A DNA stretch of 64,000 bases, taken from assembly GCA_029783825.1 (NCBI GenBank), contig JAREIK010011391.1:1-64000 (forward strand), written 5' to 3'. A model generated the notes under the pieces. The model was given only the letters and a program-made list of their open reading frames with translations. It searched no databases and was not told the origin of the DNA. This DNA comes from Sapria himalayana. Lineage: Eukaryota > Streptophyta > Magnoliopsida > Malpighiales > Rafflesiaceae. Made by a program: the position numbers and the translations under genes. Within the stretch, counting starts at the first letter, position 1. The number at the start of each line of letters is the position of its first letter. Positions 47,125 through 61,770 of the stretch are shown piece by piece.

Positions 47125-50100
47125 CCTAAACAGACAAAAAACAATTAAATAGTTATACCCTAAATAATAAATTATAAATCTCATTTTTATTAGTATTTAA
47201 TATAATTTTAAATATACATTTTAATTATTTATTAGTTTATTTTTATAGAAATATAAATTAAAAAATAAATTATTAGTAAGAAAACTATAATTTAAAAAAT
47301 TTAATTTTCATAAAAAAAATATATGCTTATAAATGGATAAAAAAATTTAAACATTTAAAATTAATATTTAGTAAAATATTTCACTTTGATTTTGAATCAT
47401 TTTAGGTTTTGCAAATGTATTTTAAATAATATTTATCTTATTAATAATTGTTTATTATTTTTTATGATCATTAATATAATATATATAAATAAAATAGTTT
47501 ATATTGAATTTATATGATATATAATTAATATGATTATTATAACTTCATATTGCATTTACTTTTCAAAAAAAAAAAATTAAAAAGTATTATATTTTCAAAA
47601 GTTATAATCTTCAAAAATGAGAAAAAATGACAAAAATAATTTTTTTGTTATTTTATTTTTTAAATAAAACCAATAAACCTCTAAATGACTAAATACTAAA
47701 ATGACTAACTCATAAACCCCGAAGCCCATAAATAATTAAATTATTAAATTAGTATAATCTAAATAATAAATCATAAATCTCATTTTTATTAGTATTCATC
47801 ATAATTTTTAATATTCATTTTAATTATTTATCAGTTTATTTTTATAGATATATTAATTATAAAATAAATTATTAGTGATACAGATATAATTTAAATAATT
47901 TATCTTTCATCAAAAAAAAATATATACTTAGAAAAAGAGTCAAAATTTTAAAAATAAAAAATTATTATTTAGTAATATATCTTATTTTGATTTTGAATCA
48001 TTTTAGATTTTACAATTATATTTTAATTTATATCATTCTTATTAATACTAGTTTATTAATTTATTTATTGATCATTATTATGACATATATTAATAAAATT
48101 ATTTATATTTAGTTTACATTATATATAATTATTGAGATTATTATAACTAAATATTATATTCATATTTTAAAAAAATTAAAAATTATTATATTTTGGAAGG
48201 TTACAACCTTTGAAAATTAAAAAAAAATCAAAAAATTAAATTTTTTGTTTTTTCATTCTTTAAATAAATAATATAAATCACTAAAGGTCTAAACACTTAA
48301 ACACTTAAATCACTATTATAAATCACTAAATGTTATTTGAATTCATTATAATTCTAAATAGTCATTTTAATTATGTATTAGTTTATTATTATAAAATTAT
48401 ATATTATAAAATAAATAATAAGTAAGAAAAATATAATTTAAATAATTTATTTTTTATAACAAAAATATAAACTTATAAAAAAAAGCAAAATATTAAAAAA
48501 ATTATTATTTAGTAATATATTTTACTTTGATTTTGAATAAATTTATGTTTTGCAAATATATTTTAAATAATATCAATCTTATTAATAATAGTTTATTAAT
48601 TTATTTTTTGTTCATTATTATATTATCTAGCAATGTAATTATTTATATTGAATTTAAATGACTTATAATTATTAAGATTATTATAACTAAATATTATATT
48701 TACAATTGAAAAAAATTTAGAAATTATTATATTTTCAAAGGTTATAACCTTCAAATATTAGAAAAAATAATAAAAATAAATTTTTTGTAATATCATTGTT
48801 TAAATAAAACTTATAAACTACTAAATGTCTTAACACTTAAATCTATAAACTCTTAAAAAGAAAAGCACCTAAATAATTAAAACAAAAGCACCTAAATAAT
48901 TTAAATAATTTATTAAAATATTAATCACAAAATAAATTATGAGTGATACAAATATAATTTAAATAATTTATTTATCATCAAAAAAATATAGTCTTATAAA
49001 AAGAAGAAAAAACTAAAAAACAAATATTATTATTTAGTAATAAATTTTAATTTGATTTTGAATAATTTTAGGTTTTGCAATTGTATTTTAATTTATATCT
49101 ATCATATTAATAATAGCATATTAATTCTTTTTTTTTTATAATTGATAACATATCTATCAATAAAATTATTTATATTTTGTATATATTATATATAAAAATT
49201 TTTAAAAAATTTTAAAATTATAATATTTTCAAATGTTATAACCTTTGAAAATTTGAGAAAATATCAAAAATAATTTTTATTTGTTATTTCATTGTTTAAA
49301 TAAAACATATAAACCACTAAATCCCTAAACACTTAAATCAATAACTACTAAATCTTGAAAACCCTAAATAGATAATGCTTTTAAACATTATACCCTAAAT
49401 AATAAATAATAAATCTCAATATTATTTTTTTCATTATAATTTAAATTTTCCATTTTAATTATGTATTCGTTTATTTTTATATAAATATTAATTACAAAAT
49501 AAATTATGAGTTAGACAAATATAATTTATATAAATTATTTTTCATCAAAAAATATAGATAAACATATAAAAAGAAGAAAAAATTTAAGAACAACAATTTA
49601 TTATATAATAATATATTTTACTTTCCTTCTGAATCATTTTAGGTTTTATAATTATATTTTAATTAATATCTATCTTATTAATAATAGATTATAAATTTAT
49701 TTTTTGATCATTATTATAATATTTATCAATATAATTATTTATATTGAATTTATATGATAAATAAATATAATGATTTTTATAACTAAATATTGAATTCATT
49801 TTTGAAAAAAATTTAAAATTATTATATTTTCAAATGTTATATCCTTTGAAAATATCAAAAAATAATAAAAATAAATTTTTTGTTATTTTATTTTTTAAAT
49901 AAAACATGTAAATCACTAAATGCATACACAGTTAAATAAATCCTATAACCTTTGAAAATATTTTTTGATCACTATCAGTAAACACCTAAACCCCGTAATG
50001 CATGAATACATAAATCATTAAATCGCTATATACTATTTAATAATAAGTAAATCTAATTTTTATTTCTATTTATTATAATTTTAAAAATTCATTTAAATTA

Positions 50101-53100
50101 TTAATTGTTTCTTTTTATAGAAATATCTAGTACAAAATAAATTATGACTGCGACAAATATAATTTAAATAATTTATTTTTAATCAATAATTATATATATA
50201 GGCTTATAAAAGAAGTAAAAATTTAAAAATTAAAAATTATTATCCGGTAATATATTTTACTTTAAATTTGAATCAATTTAGATTTTGTAAATATTTTTTA
50301 ATTATTTCTATCTTATTATTAATAGTTTATTAATTTAATTTTTGATAATTATTATATCCATCAATAAAATTGTTTATATTAAATTTATATGAAATATAAT
50401 TATATTTTCAAATGTTATAACCTATGAAAATGAGAAAAAATTACAAATTTTTTTTTGTTATTTTATTGTTTAAATAAAACATATAAACTACTAAATGCCT
50501 TAAAACATAAATCGCTAAACTCATAATCGACAAAGCCTCTAAATACTTGAACCATTAAACTTGTATCCATTAATAATAAATCATAAATCTCATTTTAATT
50601 TTTATTCACTATAATTTTAAATTTTTATTATAATTATTTATATGTTTATTCTTATAGAAATATTAATTACAAAACAAATTACCAGTAAGACAGATCTATT
50701 TTTAAATTAAACCGGTGTACCCTAAATAATAAAGTATACATCTCATTTTTTTTATTATAATTTTAAATATTCAAATTTTATTATTATTTGTTTATTTTTA
50801 TATAAATATTAATTACAAATAAATTATGAGTTACACAAATATAATTTATATAAATTATTTTTCATCAAAATTAATATAGATAAACTTTTTTTATAAAAAA
50901 TAATTTTAAAAATAAAAAATTAATATATAGTAATATATTTTGCTTTGCTTCTAGATCATTTTAGGTTTTGTAATTATATTTTGATTGATATCTATCTAAT
51001 TAATAATAGATTATTAATTTATTTTTTGATCATTATTAGAATATTTATCATTAAAATTCTTTATATTAAATTTATATGATATATTAAAATAATGATTATT
51101 ATAACTAAATATTGAATTCACTTTTCAAAAAAATTTAAAAATTATTATATTTTCAAAGGCTATAACCTTTGAAAATATCAAAAAATAATAAAAATAAATT
51201 TTTTGTTATTTTATTTTTTAAATAAAATATATAACCCACTAAATTAATACCCAGTTAAATCATTAAACTCCTAGACCCTGTAATGCCTAAATACATAAAC
51301 CATTAAAATCATATATGCTCCTTAATAATTAGTAAATTTAATATTTATTTCAATTTATTATAATTCTAAATATTCATTTTAATTATTTATTAGTTTATTT
51401 TTAAAGAAATATTTATTGCAAAATAAATTATAAGTGCGACAAATATAATTTAAATAATTTATTTTTAAGAAAAAAAAATATATACGCTTATAAAAGAAGT
51501 AAAAATTTAAAAATTAAAAATTATTATCTAGTATTATATTTTACTTTAATTTTGAATTAATTTGGGTTTCGTAAATATTTTTTAATTAATTTCTATCCTA
51601 TTATTATTAGTTTATTAATTTAAATTTTGATCATTATTATAATATCTATCAATAAAATTATTTATATTTAATTTATATGAAATATAATTATTAATATTAT
51701 TATAACTAAATATTTTATTCACATCTCAAAAAATTTTAAATATTATTATATTTTCAATGGTTATAAACTATGAAAATGATAAAAAGTACACAATATTTTT
51801 TTGTTATTTTATTGTTTAAATAAATCATATAAACCACTAAATGCCTAAAAACATAAATCACTAAACTCCTAAACAACAAAACCTCTAAATACATAAACCA
51901 TTAAAATGATATACATTAATAATAAATCATAAATATCATTTTAATTTGTATTCAGTATAATTTTAAATTTTTAATTTAATTACTCATCAGTTTATTTTTA
52001 TAGAAATATTAATTTCAAAATAAATAATTAGTGATACAGATATAATTTAAATTAGACCAGTATACTCTAAATAATAAATATTAAATCACAATATTATTAA
52101 TTTATTATAATTTTAAATATTTTTATAATTAGTTATTTGTTTGTTTTATATAAATATTAATTACAAAATAAATTATGAGTTAGATTAATATAATTTATAT
52201 AAAATATTTTTCATAAAAAAAATACAGATAAACTTTTTAAAAGAAGAAAAAAATTAAAAACAAAAAATTATTATATAGTAATATATTTTGCTTTGCTTCT
52301 GGATCATTTTAGGTTTTTTAATTAAATTTTAATTGATATCTATCTTATTAATAATAGATCATAAATTTATTTATTGATCATTATTAGAATATTAATCAAT
52401 AAAATTGTTTATATAGAATTTATATGATATATAAATATAATGATTATTATAACTAATTATTGTATTCACTTTTTAAAATAATATAAAAATTATTATATTT
52501 TCAAAAGTTATAACCTTTAAAAATATCAAAAAATAATAAAAATAATTTTTTAGTTATTTTATTTTTTAAATAAAACCTATAAACCACTAAATGCACATAC
52601 AATTAAATCAGCAAACTCATAAATCCCCTAATGTCTAAATACATAAACCATTAAACCGCTATAAACTAGTTAATAATTAATAAATATAATTTTTTTTTAT
52701 TTTATTATAATTTTAAATATTCATTTTAATTATTTATTAGTTTATTTTTATAGAAATATTTACTAGAAAATAAATTATGAGCGTCACAAATATAATTTAA
52801 ATAATATATATTTAATCAAAAAGTTATATACGCTTATAAAAGAAATAAAAAATTTAAAATAAAAAATTATTATCCAGTAATATATTATAGTTTAATTTTG
52901 AATCAATTTGATTTTTGTAAATATTTTTTAATTAATCTCTATCTTATTATTAATAGTTTATTGATTTAATTTTTGATTATTATTATAATATCTATAAATA
53001 AAATTGTTTATAATGAATTTATATGATATATAATTATTAATATTATTATAACTTCAAAGGTTATAACCTATAAAAATGAGAAAAAATTACAAAATTTTTT

Positions 53101-56100
53101 TAGATATTTTATTGTCTAAAAAAAACCTATAAACCACTAAATACCTTAAAACATAAATTGGTAAAATCTTAAACGACAAAACCACAAAATACTTAAACCA
53201 TTAAACTGGTATGCATTAATAATAAATCATAAATCTCATTTTAATTTTTATTCAGTATAATTTAAATTTTTATTTTAATTATTTATCAGTTTATTTTTAT
53301 AGAAATATTAATTACAAAATAAATTATTAGTGAGACATATCTAATTTAACTTAAACCAGCATACCCTAAATAATAAATAATACATCTCAATATTATTTTA
53401 TTCATTATAATTTAAAATATTCATTTTAATTAGTTATTTCTTTATTTTTATATAAATATTAATTACAAAATAAATTATGAGTTAGATAAATATAATTTAT
53501 ATAAATTATTATGAATCAAAAAAATATACATCAACTTTTTAAAATAAAATAAAATTTCAAGACAAATAATTTTTATTTAGTAATATATTTTACTTTCCTT
53601 TTAAATCATTTTAGGTTTTCATATTATATTTTAAGTAATATGAATCTGATTCAATATAGATTTTTAATTTATTTTTTGATAATTATTAGAATATCTATCA
53701 ATAAAATTGTTTATATTGAATTTATATTATATATAATTATTATGATTATTATAAATAAATATTGTATTGACTCTTGAAAAAAATTTAAAAATTATTATAT
53801 TTTCCAAGGTTATAACGTTAAAAATCTGGGAAAAAATAATAAAAATAAATTTTTTGTTATTTCATTTTTTAAATAAAACATATAGACCATTAAATGCATA
53901 ATTACTAAAATCAGTAATCTTATAAACCCCTGAACCCCTAAATACAAAAACCTTTTAACATCTATATACTACTTAATGACTAATAAATCTCATTTTTATG
54001 TCTATTTATTATGATTTTAAATATTCATTTTAATTATTTATAGGTTTATTTTTTACAAAAATTAATTAGAAAATAAATTTCGAGTGAGACATATTATTTA
54101 AATAATTGATTTTTAATAAAAAAAATATAAGCTTATAAAAAAAAGAAAAATTTTAGAAATTAAATATTATTATTTAGTAATATTTATATTTTTAATAATA
54201 GTTTATTAATTTAATTTTTGATCATTATTATAATATTTATTATTAATATTGTTTATATTGAATTTATATGATATATAATTAATAAGATTAATATAATTAT
54301 ACTTGGTATCACATTTCAAAAAATTTTAAAAATTATTTTATTTTCAAATGTTATAACCTTTGAAAATCAGAAAAAATCTAAAAACAATTTTTTTTATTTT
54401 TTTTATATAAATAAAACCTATAAGCCACATAATGCCTAAAAACATAAATTACTAAACTCCTAAACAACAAAACTCCTAAATAATCAAACCAATAAACCGG
54501 TATACCATATTTAATAAATCATGAATCTCTTTTTAATTTGAATTCATTATAATATTATATATTCATTTTAATTATTTATTAGTTTATTTTTTATAGAAAT
54601 ATTTATCACAAAATAAATAATGAGTAAGACAAATATAATTTTAATAATTTATTTTTAATCAAAAAAAATAAAAGCTTATAAAAAGAAGTAAAATTTTAAA
54701 AACAACAAATTATTATTTAGTAATATTTTTTACTTTGATTTTGAATCATTATATATGGGTTTTCCAATTATATTTTAATTAGTATCAATATTATTAATAA
54801 TAGTTTATTAATTTATATTTTGATCATTATTATAATATCTATCAATAAAATTACTTATATTGAATTTAAACGTATTATAATTTTTACGATTATTATAACT
54901 AAATATAATATTTACATTTGAAAAAAATTTAAAAATTATTATATTTTCAAAGGTTATAACATTTGAAAATGATAAAAAATAACAAAAATAATTTTTTATT
55001 ATTTTATTATTTAAATAAAACTTATAAACCACTAAATACCTAAACATTTAAATCTATAGACTCCTAAACCCCAGAACCCCCTAAATACTTAAAGCATTAA
55101 ATTTAAATAACCTAAATAATAAATAATAAATCTCATTTTTATTAGTATTCATTATAATTTTAAATATTCATTTTATTTATTTTTTTAGTTTATTTTTATA
55201 CAAATATTAAATACAAAATAAATAACGAGACAGATATAATTTAAATAAATTTTTTTTTATTAAAAAAATATAAGCTCAAAAAAATAAACAAAATTTCAAA
55301 AATTTAATATTTTATTTAGTAATTTAATTTACATTGATTTTGAATTATTTTGTGTTCTGCAAATATATTTTAATTAATATCTATCTAATTAATAATAGTT
55401 TATTAATTTATTTTTTGATCATTATAATAAAATATATTATAAATTTTTTTATATTGAATTTACAACAAATATAATTATTAAGATTATTATAACTAAGTAT
55501 TATATTCATATTTTAGAACTATTAATACTTATTATATTTTCAAAGGTTATAACCTTTGAAAATCACGAAAATTCATTAAAATATTTTTTTTTTGTTATTT
55601 CATTGATTAAATAAAACCTATAAACACCAAAATGCGTAAACATATAAATCAATAAACTCCTTAACCTCAAAACCACAAAAAACATAAACAATTAAATAGT
55701 TATACCCTAAATCATAAATCATAAATCTAATTTTTATTAGTATTCATTATAATTTTAAATATACATTTTAATTATTTATTAGTTTATTTTATAGAAATAT
55801 AAATTAAAAAATAAATTATTAGTAAGAAAAATATAATTTAAATAATTTATTTTTCATAAAAAAATATAAGCTTATAAATGGATACAAAAATTTAAACATT
55901 TAAAATTAATATTTAGTAAAATATTTCACTTTGATTTTGAATCATTTTAGGTTTTGCAAATATCTTTTAAACAATATCTATCTTATTAATAATTTTTTAT
56001 TATTTTTTTATGATCAATATTATAATATATATCAATAAAATAGTTTATATTGAATTTATATGATATATAATTATGATGATTATTATAACTTTATATTGTA

Positions 56101-59100
56101 TTTACTTTTCAAAAAAAAATTAAAAAATATTATATTTTCAAAGGTTATAACCTTAAATAAGAGAAAAAATGACAAAAATAAATTTTTTGTCATTTTATTT
56201 TTTAAATAAAACCTATAATCCATAAATGACTAAATACTAAAATGACTAAACTCCTAACCCCCGAAGCCGATTAATACTTAAAACATTAAATTAGTATATT
56301 CTAAATAATAAATCATAAATTTAATTTTTATTAGTATTCATTATAATTTTAATATACATTTTAATTATTTATCAGTTTATTTTTTAGAAATATTAATTAT
56401 AAAATAAATTATTAGTGAGACATATAATTTAAATAATTTTTTTTCATAAAAAAAATATATGCCTATAAAAAGATGCAAAATTTTTTTAAAAAAAATTATT
56501 ATTTATTAATATATTCTATTTTGATTTTTAATCATTTTAGATTTTACAATTATATTTTAATTTATATCATTCTTATTAATACTAGTTGATTAATTTATTT
56601 ATTGATCATTATTATAATATATATTAATAAAATAATTTATATTTAGTTTACATTATATATAATTATTAAGATTATTATAACTAAATATTATATTTATATT
56701 TAAAAAAATATAAAAATTATTATATTTTCAAAGGTTACAATCTTCAAAAATTAAAAAAAATCAAAAAATTAAATTTTTTATTTTTTCAGTCTTTGAATAA
56801 AAACTATAAATCACTAAAGGTCTAAACACTTAAATCATTAAACTTATAAACCACAAAATACCTAAATACTTAATTTATAAATCCGGTATATCCTAATATA
56901 ATAAATAATAAATATCAATTTTATTTGTATTTATTATAATTTTAAATATTCATTTTAATTATTTATTAGTTTATTATTATATTTTTATAATTTACAAAAT
57001 AAATTATGAGTATGACAAATATAATTTAAATAATAATTTTTAATAACAAAAATATAAACTTATAAAAAAAGCAAAATATTAAAAAAATTATTATTTAGTA
57101 ATATATTTTAGTTTGATTTTGAATAAATTAAGATTTTGCAAATATATTTTAAATAATATCTATCTTATTAATAATAGTTTATTAATTTATTTTTTGATCA
57201 TTATTATAATATCTTGCAATGTAATTATTTATATTGAATTAAATGACTTATAATTATTAAGATTATTATAACTAAATATTATATTTACATTTGAAAAAAA
57301 ATTAAAAATTATTATATTTTCAAATGTTATAAACTTCAAATATTAGAAAAATTAATAAAAATAATTTTTTTGTTATATCATTGTTTAAATAAAACTTATA
57401 ATCCACTAAATGCCCAAACACTTCAATCTCTAAACTCCTAAACACAAAAGCCCCTAAATACTTAAACATTTAAACTCGAAAACCTTAAATATAATTTAAA
57501 TAATTTTTTAAATTATTAATTACAAAATAGGTTTTGCAATTATATTTTAATTTATATCTATCATATTAATAAAAGCATATTATTTTTTATTTTTTGATAA
57601 TTGATACCATATCTATAAATAAAATTGTTTAGATTTAGTTTATATTATATATAATTATAATGATTATTATTACTAAATATTATATTCACATTATTATATT
57701 TTCAAATGTTATAAACTTTGAAAATGTGAGAAAATATCAAAAATAATTTTTTTGTTATTTCATTGTTTAAATATAACCTATAAACCACTAAATGCCTAAA
57801 CACTTAAATCAAAAACTCCTAAATATCGAAAACCCTAAATAGAAAATCCTTTTAAACTGTATACCCTAAATAATAAATAATAAATCTCAATATTATTTTT
57901 TTCATTATAATTTAAATTTTCCATTTTAATTATGTATTCGTTTATTTTTATATAAATATTAATTACAAAATAAATTATGAGTTAGACAAATATAATTTAT
58001 ATAAATTAATTTTTATCAAAAAATATAGATAATCTTATAAAAATAAGAACAAATTTAAAAAGAAAAATATATTATATAGTAATATATTTTGCTTTCCTTC
58101 TGAATCATTTAAGGTTTTTTAATTATATTTTAATTGATATCTATCTTATTAATAATATATTATAAATTTATTTTTGATCATTATTAGAATATTTATCAAT
58201 AAAATTATTTATATTGAATTTATATGATAAATAAATAAAATGATTTTTATAAATAAATATTCAATTAACATTTGAAAAAAATTTAAAAATAATTATATTT
58301 TCAAAGGTTATAACCTTTGAAAATATCAAAAAATAATAAAAATAATTTTTTGTTATTTTATATTTTAAATAAAACCTATAAACCACTAAATGCCTATCAG
58401 TTAAATCAGTAAACTTCTAAACCCAGTAATAACTAAATACATAAACCATTAAACCTCTATATACTACTTAAAAATTAGTAAATATAATTTTTATTTCTAT
58501 TTATTATAATTTTAAATATTCATTTTAATTATTTATTAGTTTATTTTTATAGAAATATTTATTACAAAATAAATTATGAGTGCGACAAATATAATATAAA
58601 TAATTAATTTTTAAACAAAATATATATATATATATATATACGCTCATAAAAGAAGTAAAAAATTAAAAATTAAAAATTATTATCCGGTAATATATTTTAC
58701 TTTAATTTTGAATCAATTTGGGTGTTGTAAATATTTTTTAATTAATTTCTATCTTATAATTAATAGTTTATTAATTTAATTTTTGATCATTATTTTAATA
58801 TCTATCAATAAAATTATTTATATTGAATTTATATGATATATAATTATTAAGATTAATATAATTATACATGGTATTCACATTTCAAAAAATTTTAAAATTT
58901 ATTTTATTTTCAAAGGTTATAACCTTTGAAAATCAGAAAAAAAAAATTTTATTTTTATTATATAAATAAAACCTATAAACCACTTAATGCCTAAAATCAT
59001 AAATTGCTAAACTCCTAAATGACAAAACCCCTAAATACATAATCCATTAAACTGGTATACCATATATAATAATTTATAAATATCATTTTAATTTGTATTA

Positions 59101-59783
59101 ATTATAATTTTAAATATTCAGTTTAATTATTTATTAGATTATTTTTATAGAAATATTAATTACAAAATAAATAATGAGCGAGACAAATATAATTTTAATA
59201 ATTTATTTTTAATCAAAAAAAATATATAAGATATAAAAAGAAGTTAAAATTTAAAAACAAAAATTTATTATTTAGTAATATATTTTATTTTGATTTTGAA
59301 TCATTATAGGTTTTGCAATTATATTTTAATTGCTATCAATCTTATTAATAATAGTTTATTAATTTATTTTTTGATCATTATTATAATATCTATCAATAAA
59401 TTTACTTATATTGAATTTAAATTACTTATAATTATTAAGATTATTATAACTAAATATAATATTTACATTTGAAAAAAATTTAGAAATTATTATATTTTCA
59501 AAGGTTATAACCTTATAAAATGATAAAAAATCACAAAAATAATTTTTTGTGATTTTATTATTTAAATAAAACTTATAAACCACTAAATGCCTAAACATTT
59601 AAATCTCTAGACTCGTAAACCCCAAAATCTCTAAATACTTAAACCATTAAACATATATAACCTAGATAATAAATAATAAATCTCATTTTTATTTGTATTC
59701 ATTATAATTTTAGAATATTCATTTTAATTATTTTTTAGTTTATTTTTATAGAAATATTAATTACAAAATAAATAATGAGTGAG
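47125..59783. repeat. Satellite array B, ~600-bp monomers
   Basis: The monomers are the same as in array A, and about 20 are present. Perfect 28-bp palindromes lie at 55536-55563, 58297-58324 and 58906-58933; near-perfect ones lie near 49226 and 51148. The stretch 47125 to about 48740 has no counterpart left of position 209, but it matches 55690-57350 closely and also 6350-7945. That fixes a higher-order period of about 8.57 kb. Array B keeps a segment (about 53340-54325) that array A has lost. Confidence 0.9.
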
Positions 59784-60963
59784 ACTATGGTGGATGATGT
59801 GAATATATTCAGTAGGCTCCTTACCAAGACTGAGGTGGAGGATTACAGCCTTGACTGTATCACTCACGTTATCTCAGGAGAAGGACTAAAGCTATGTAGG
59901 ACTCTCACATTAGAAAAGGTGTGGGAGGTGCTGTTTACTATAAAGTCATATAACATTCAAGGGACGGATTACTTATCCTCATTCTTCTATAAGTCATGCT
60001 GGGACATAGTTAAATGCGATGTGTAGGATGATTGAGTTAGCTTCTTCAAGAAAGATTAGCTGCCAAAATCCTTCTACAACATCATGATCTCTATATTCCG
60101 CAAGGAGAACCAAGCAATTTGGAAGGACTGGAGACCGCTCAGACTTTGCAATGTGTCGTATAAGATTAATTCCAAGATGCTAGACACGTGGATTAAGACA
60201 ATTCTCCATAAGTGCATATCGGAGAATTAGGTTTGCTTTGTGCTGGGGAGGAATATATTTAATAATATTCTTCTGGCATAGGAAATGACTCGCCTGATTT
60301 TCTATGAAAACAAGAGGTCAACCTGATCATTAAGCTCAATATAGTGAAAGCATATGAAAAGACCAGGGCGGACTGGTCTTAACTGGGTAGGTATTCACCC
60401 AGTTTAGATTCCCCGTGGAGTGGAACAACATGATCGACATGTGCATCTCCCATAATTGGTTCTCAATTATGATTAATGGGAAGACATTAAGTTTCTTTTA
60501 GTCCACTTTGAAGGCTCCGGTAGGGAGATCCACTGTCACCAACCCTCTTCGTCCTAATGGTAGAGTACCTCTTGAGGCGCCTTAATGATCTCAACAAGAA
60601 GTACTCGGGAGTCAATTACCTCTTGGGTAGTAATGTATCAGTCAGCCACTAAGCTTATGTGGACGACACCATTATCTTCACTAATAGCTCTTGAGCAGCG
60701 CCATTAGGAAGGCAAGGGAGATGCAGCATAGAACAAGCAGATTTCAGGCCAGACCATTAACTTTTTGAAGGACAGTTTTTACTGTAAGAAAAAAAATCAA
60801 TGTGTAACTTCCCCATCACGTACTTGGGCATTTTCCTTTTCAAGATGCACAACAAGAGTGTATATTATGATAAATTCTTGACGAAATTCTATTCTCGAAT
60901 AAAGGGTTAGCTGAACAAGTTGCTTTCGAATGGATGAAATATATTATTGATCAGGCATGTTCT
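59784..60963 (+). pseudogene. Dead L1-type LINE reverse transcriptase, copy B
   Basis: This copy is nearly identical to 10399-11584, with the same stops, the same YVDD-type box and the same junctions. It differs by a 3-bp deletion early on (SGEGL instead of SGEERL) and scattered substitutions. It arose by segmental duplication and not by a separate insertion. Confidence 0.85.
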
Positions 60964-61001
60964 CGATTCACTCCCTTATAACCTTATAAGGGAGTGAGTC
61001 G
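60964..61001. repeat. 38-bp inverted repeat at LINE/satellite junction, copy B
   Basis: Same structure as 11582-11619, with one mismatch in the left arm (CGATTCACT against CGACTCACT). Confidence 0.88.
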
Positions 61002-61770
61002 AATATAATTTCACATTTTTTTCATCATCAATAAATTATATAACCTTATAAAAAGAAAAAAAAATAAAAATCAAAATTTTATTTAGAAATATGTTTTATT
61101 TAGATTTTGAATTATTTTAGGTATTAAAATATATTTTAATAAATATTTATTTTAATTATAATTATTTATTAATTTTTTTTTTCATTGTTATAATACCAAT
61201 CAAGAAATAAACTTATATTAAATTAACATGATATATTATTCTTATGATTGTTACGACTAAAATAATTTGTAAAAATATAGAATTTAGATTGGAAAAAAAT
61301 TTAATTATTTTATTTCAAAAGTAAATAAAAAAATGTAACAATTATTTAATTTAAATAATTTATTTTAAACTAAAATAAAATAAGAAAATGTAACAATTAT
61401 TTTAATTCAAAAGTAACCTTTGAAATTATTTTATTGAAAATTATTTATAGGTTTATTTTTATATAAATAATAATTACAAATTATATTATAAGTGACCCAA
61501 ATATAATTTGAAAAAATTTGATTATGATCAAGAAATTATATAATCTTATAAAAAATTATAGAAATTTAAATACTTAAAAGTATTATCTAGCAATATGTTT
61601 TCCTAAGATTTTCGATAATTTTATAAATATATTTTAATAAATACTTTTGTTATTTACAAGAGTTTAATAATATATTTTACTGTCTTTATTATAATATCAT
61701 TCAAGAAACTAGTTTATATTGAATTAGCATGATATATTATTCCTAAAATTATTATAAGCAAACATAGACA
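61002..61770. repeat. Decayed satellite monomers, copy B
   Basis: Counterpart of 11620-12385, with the same order of degraded monomer landmarks. Confidence 0.6.
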
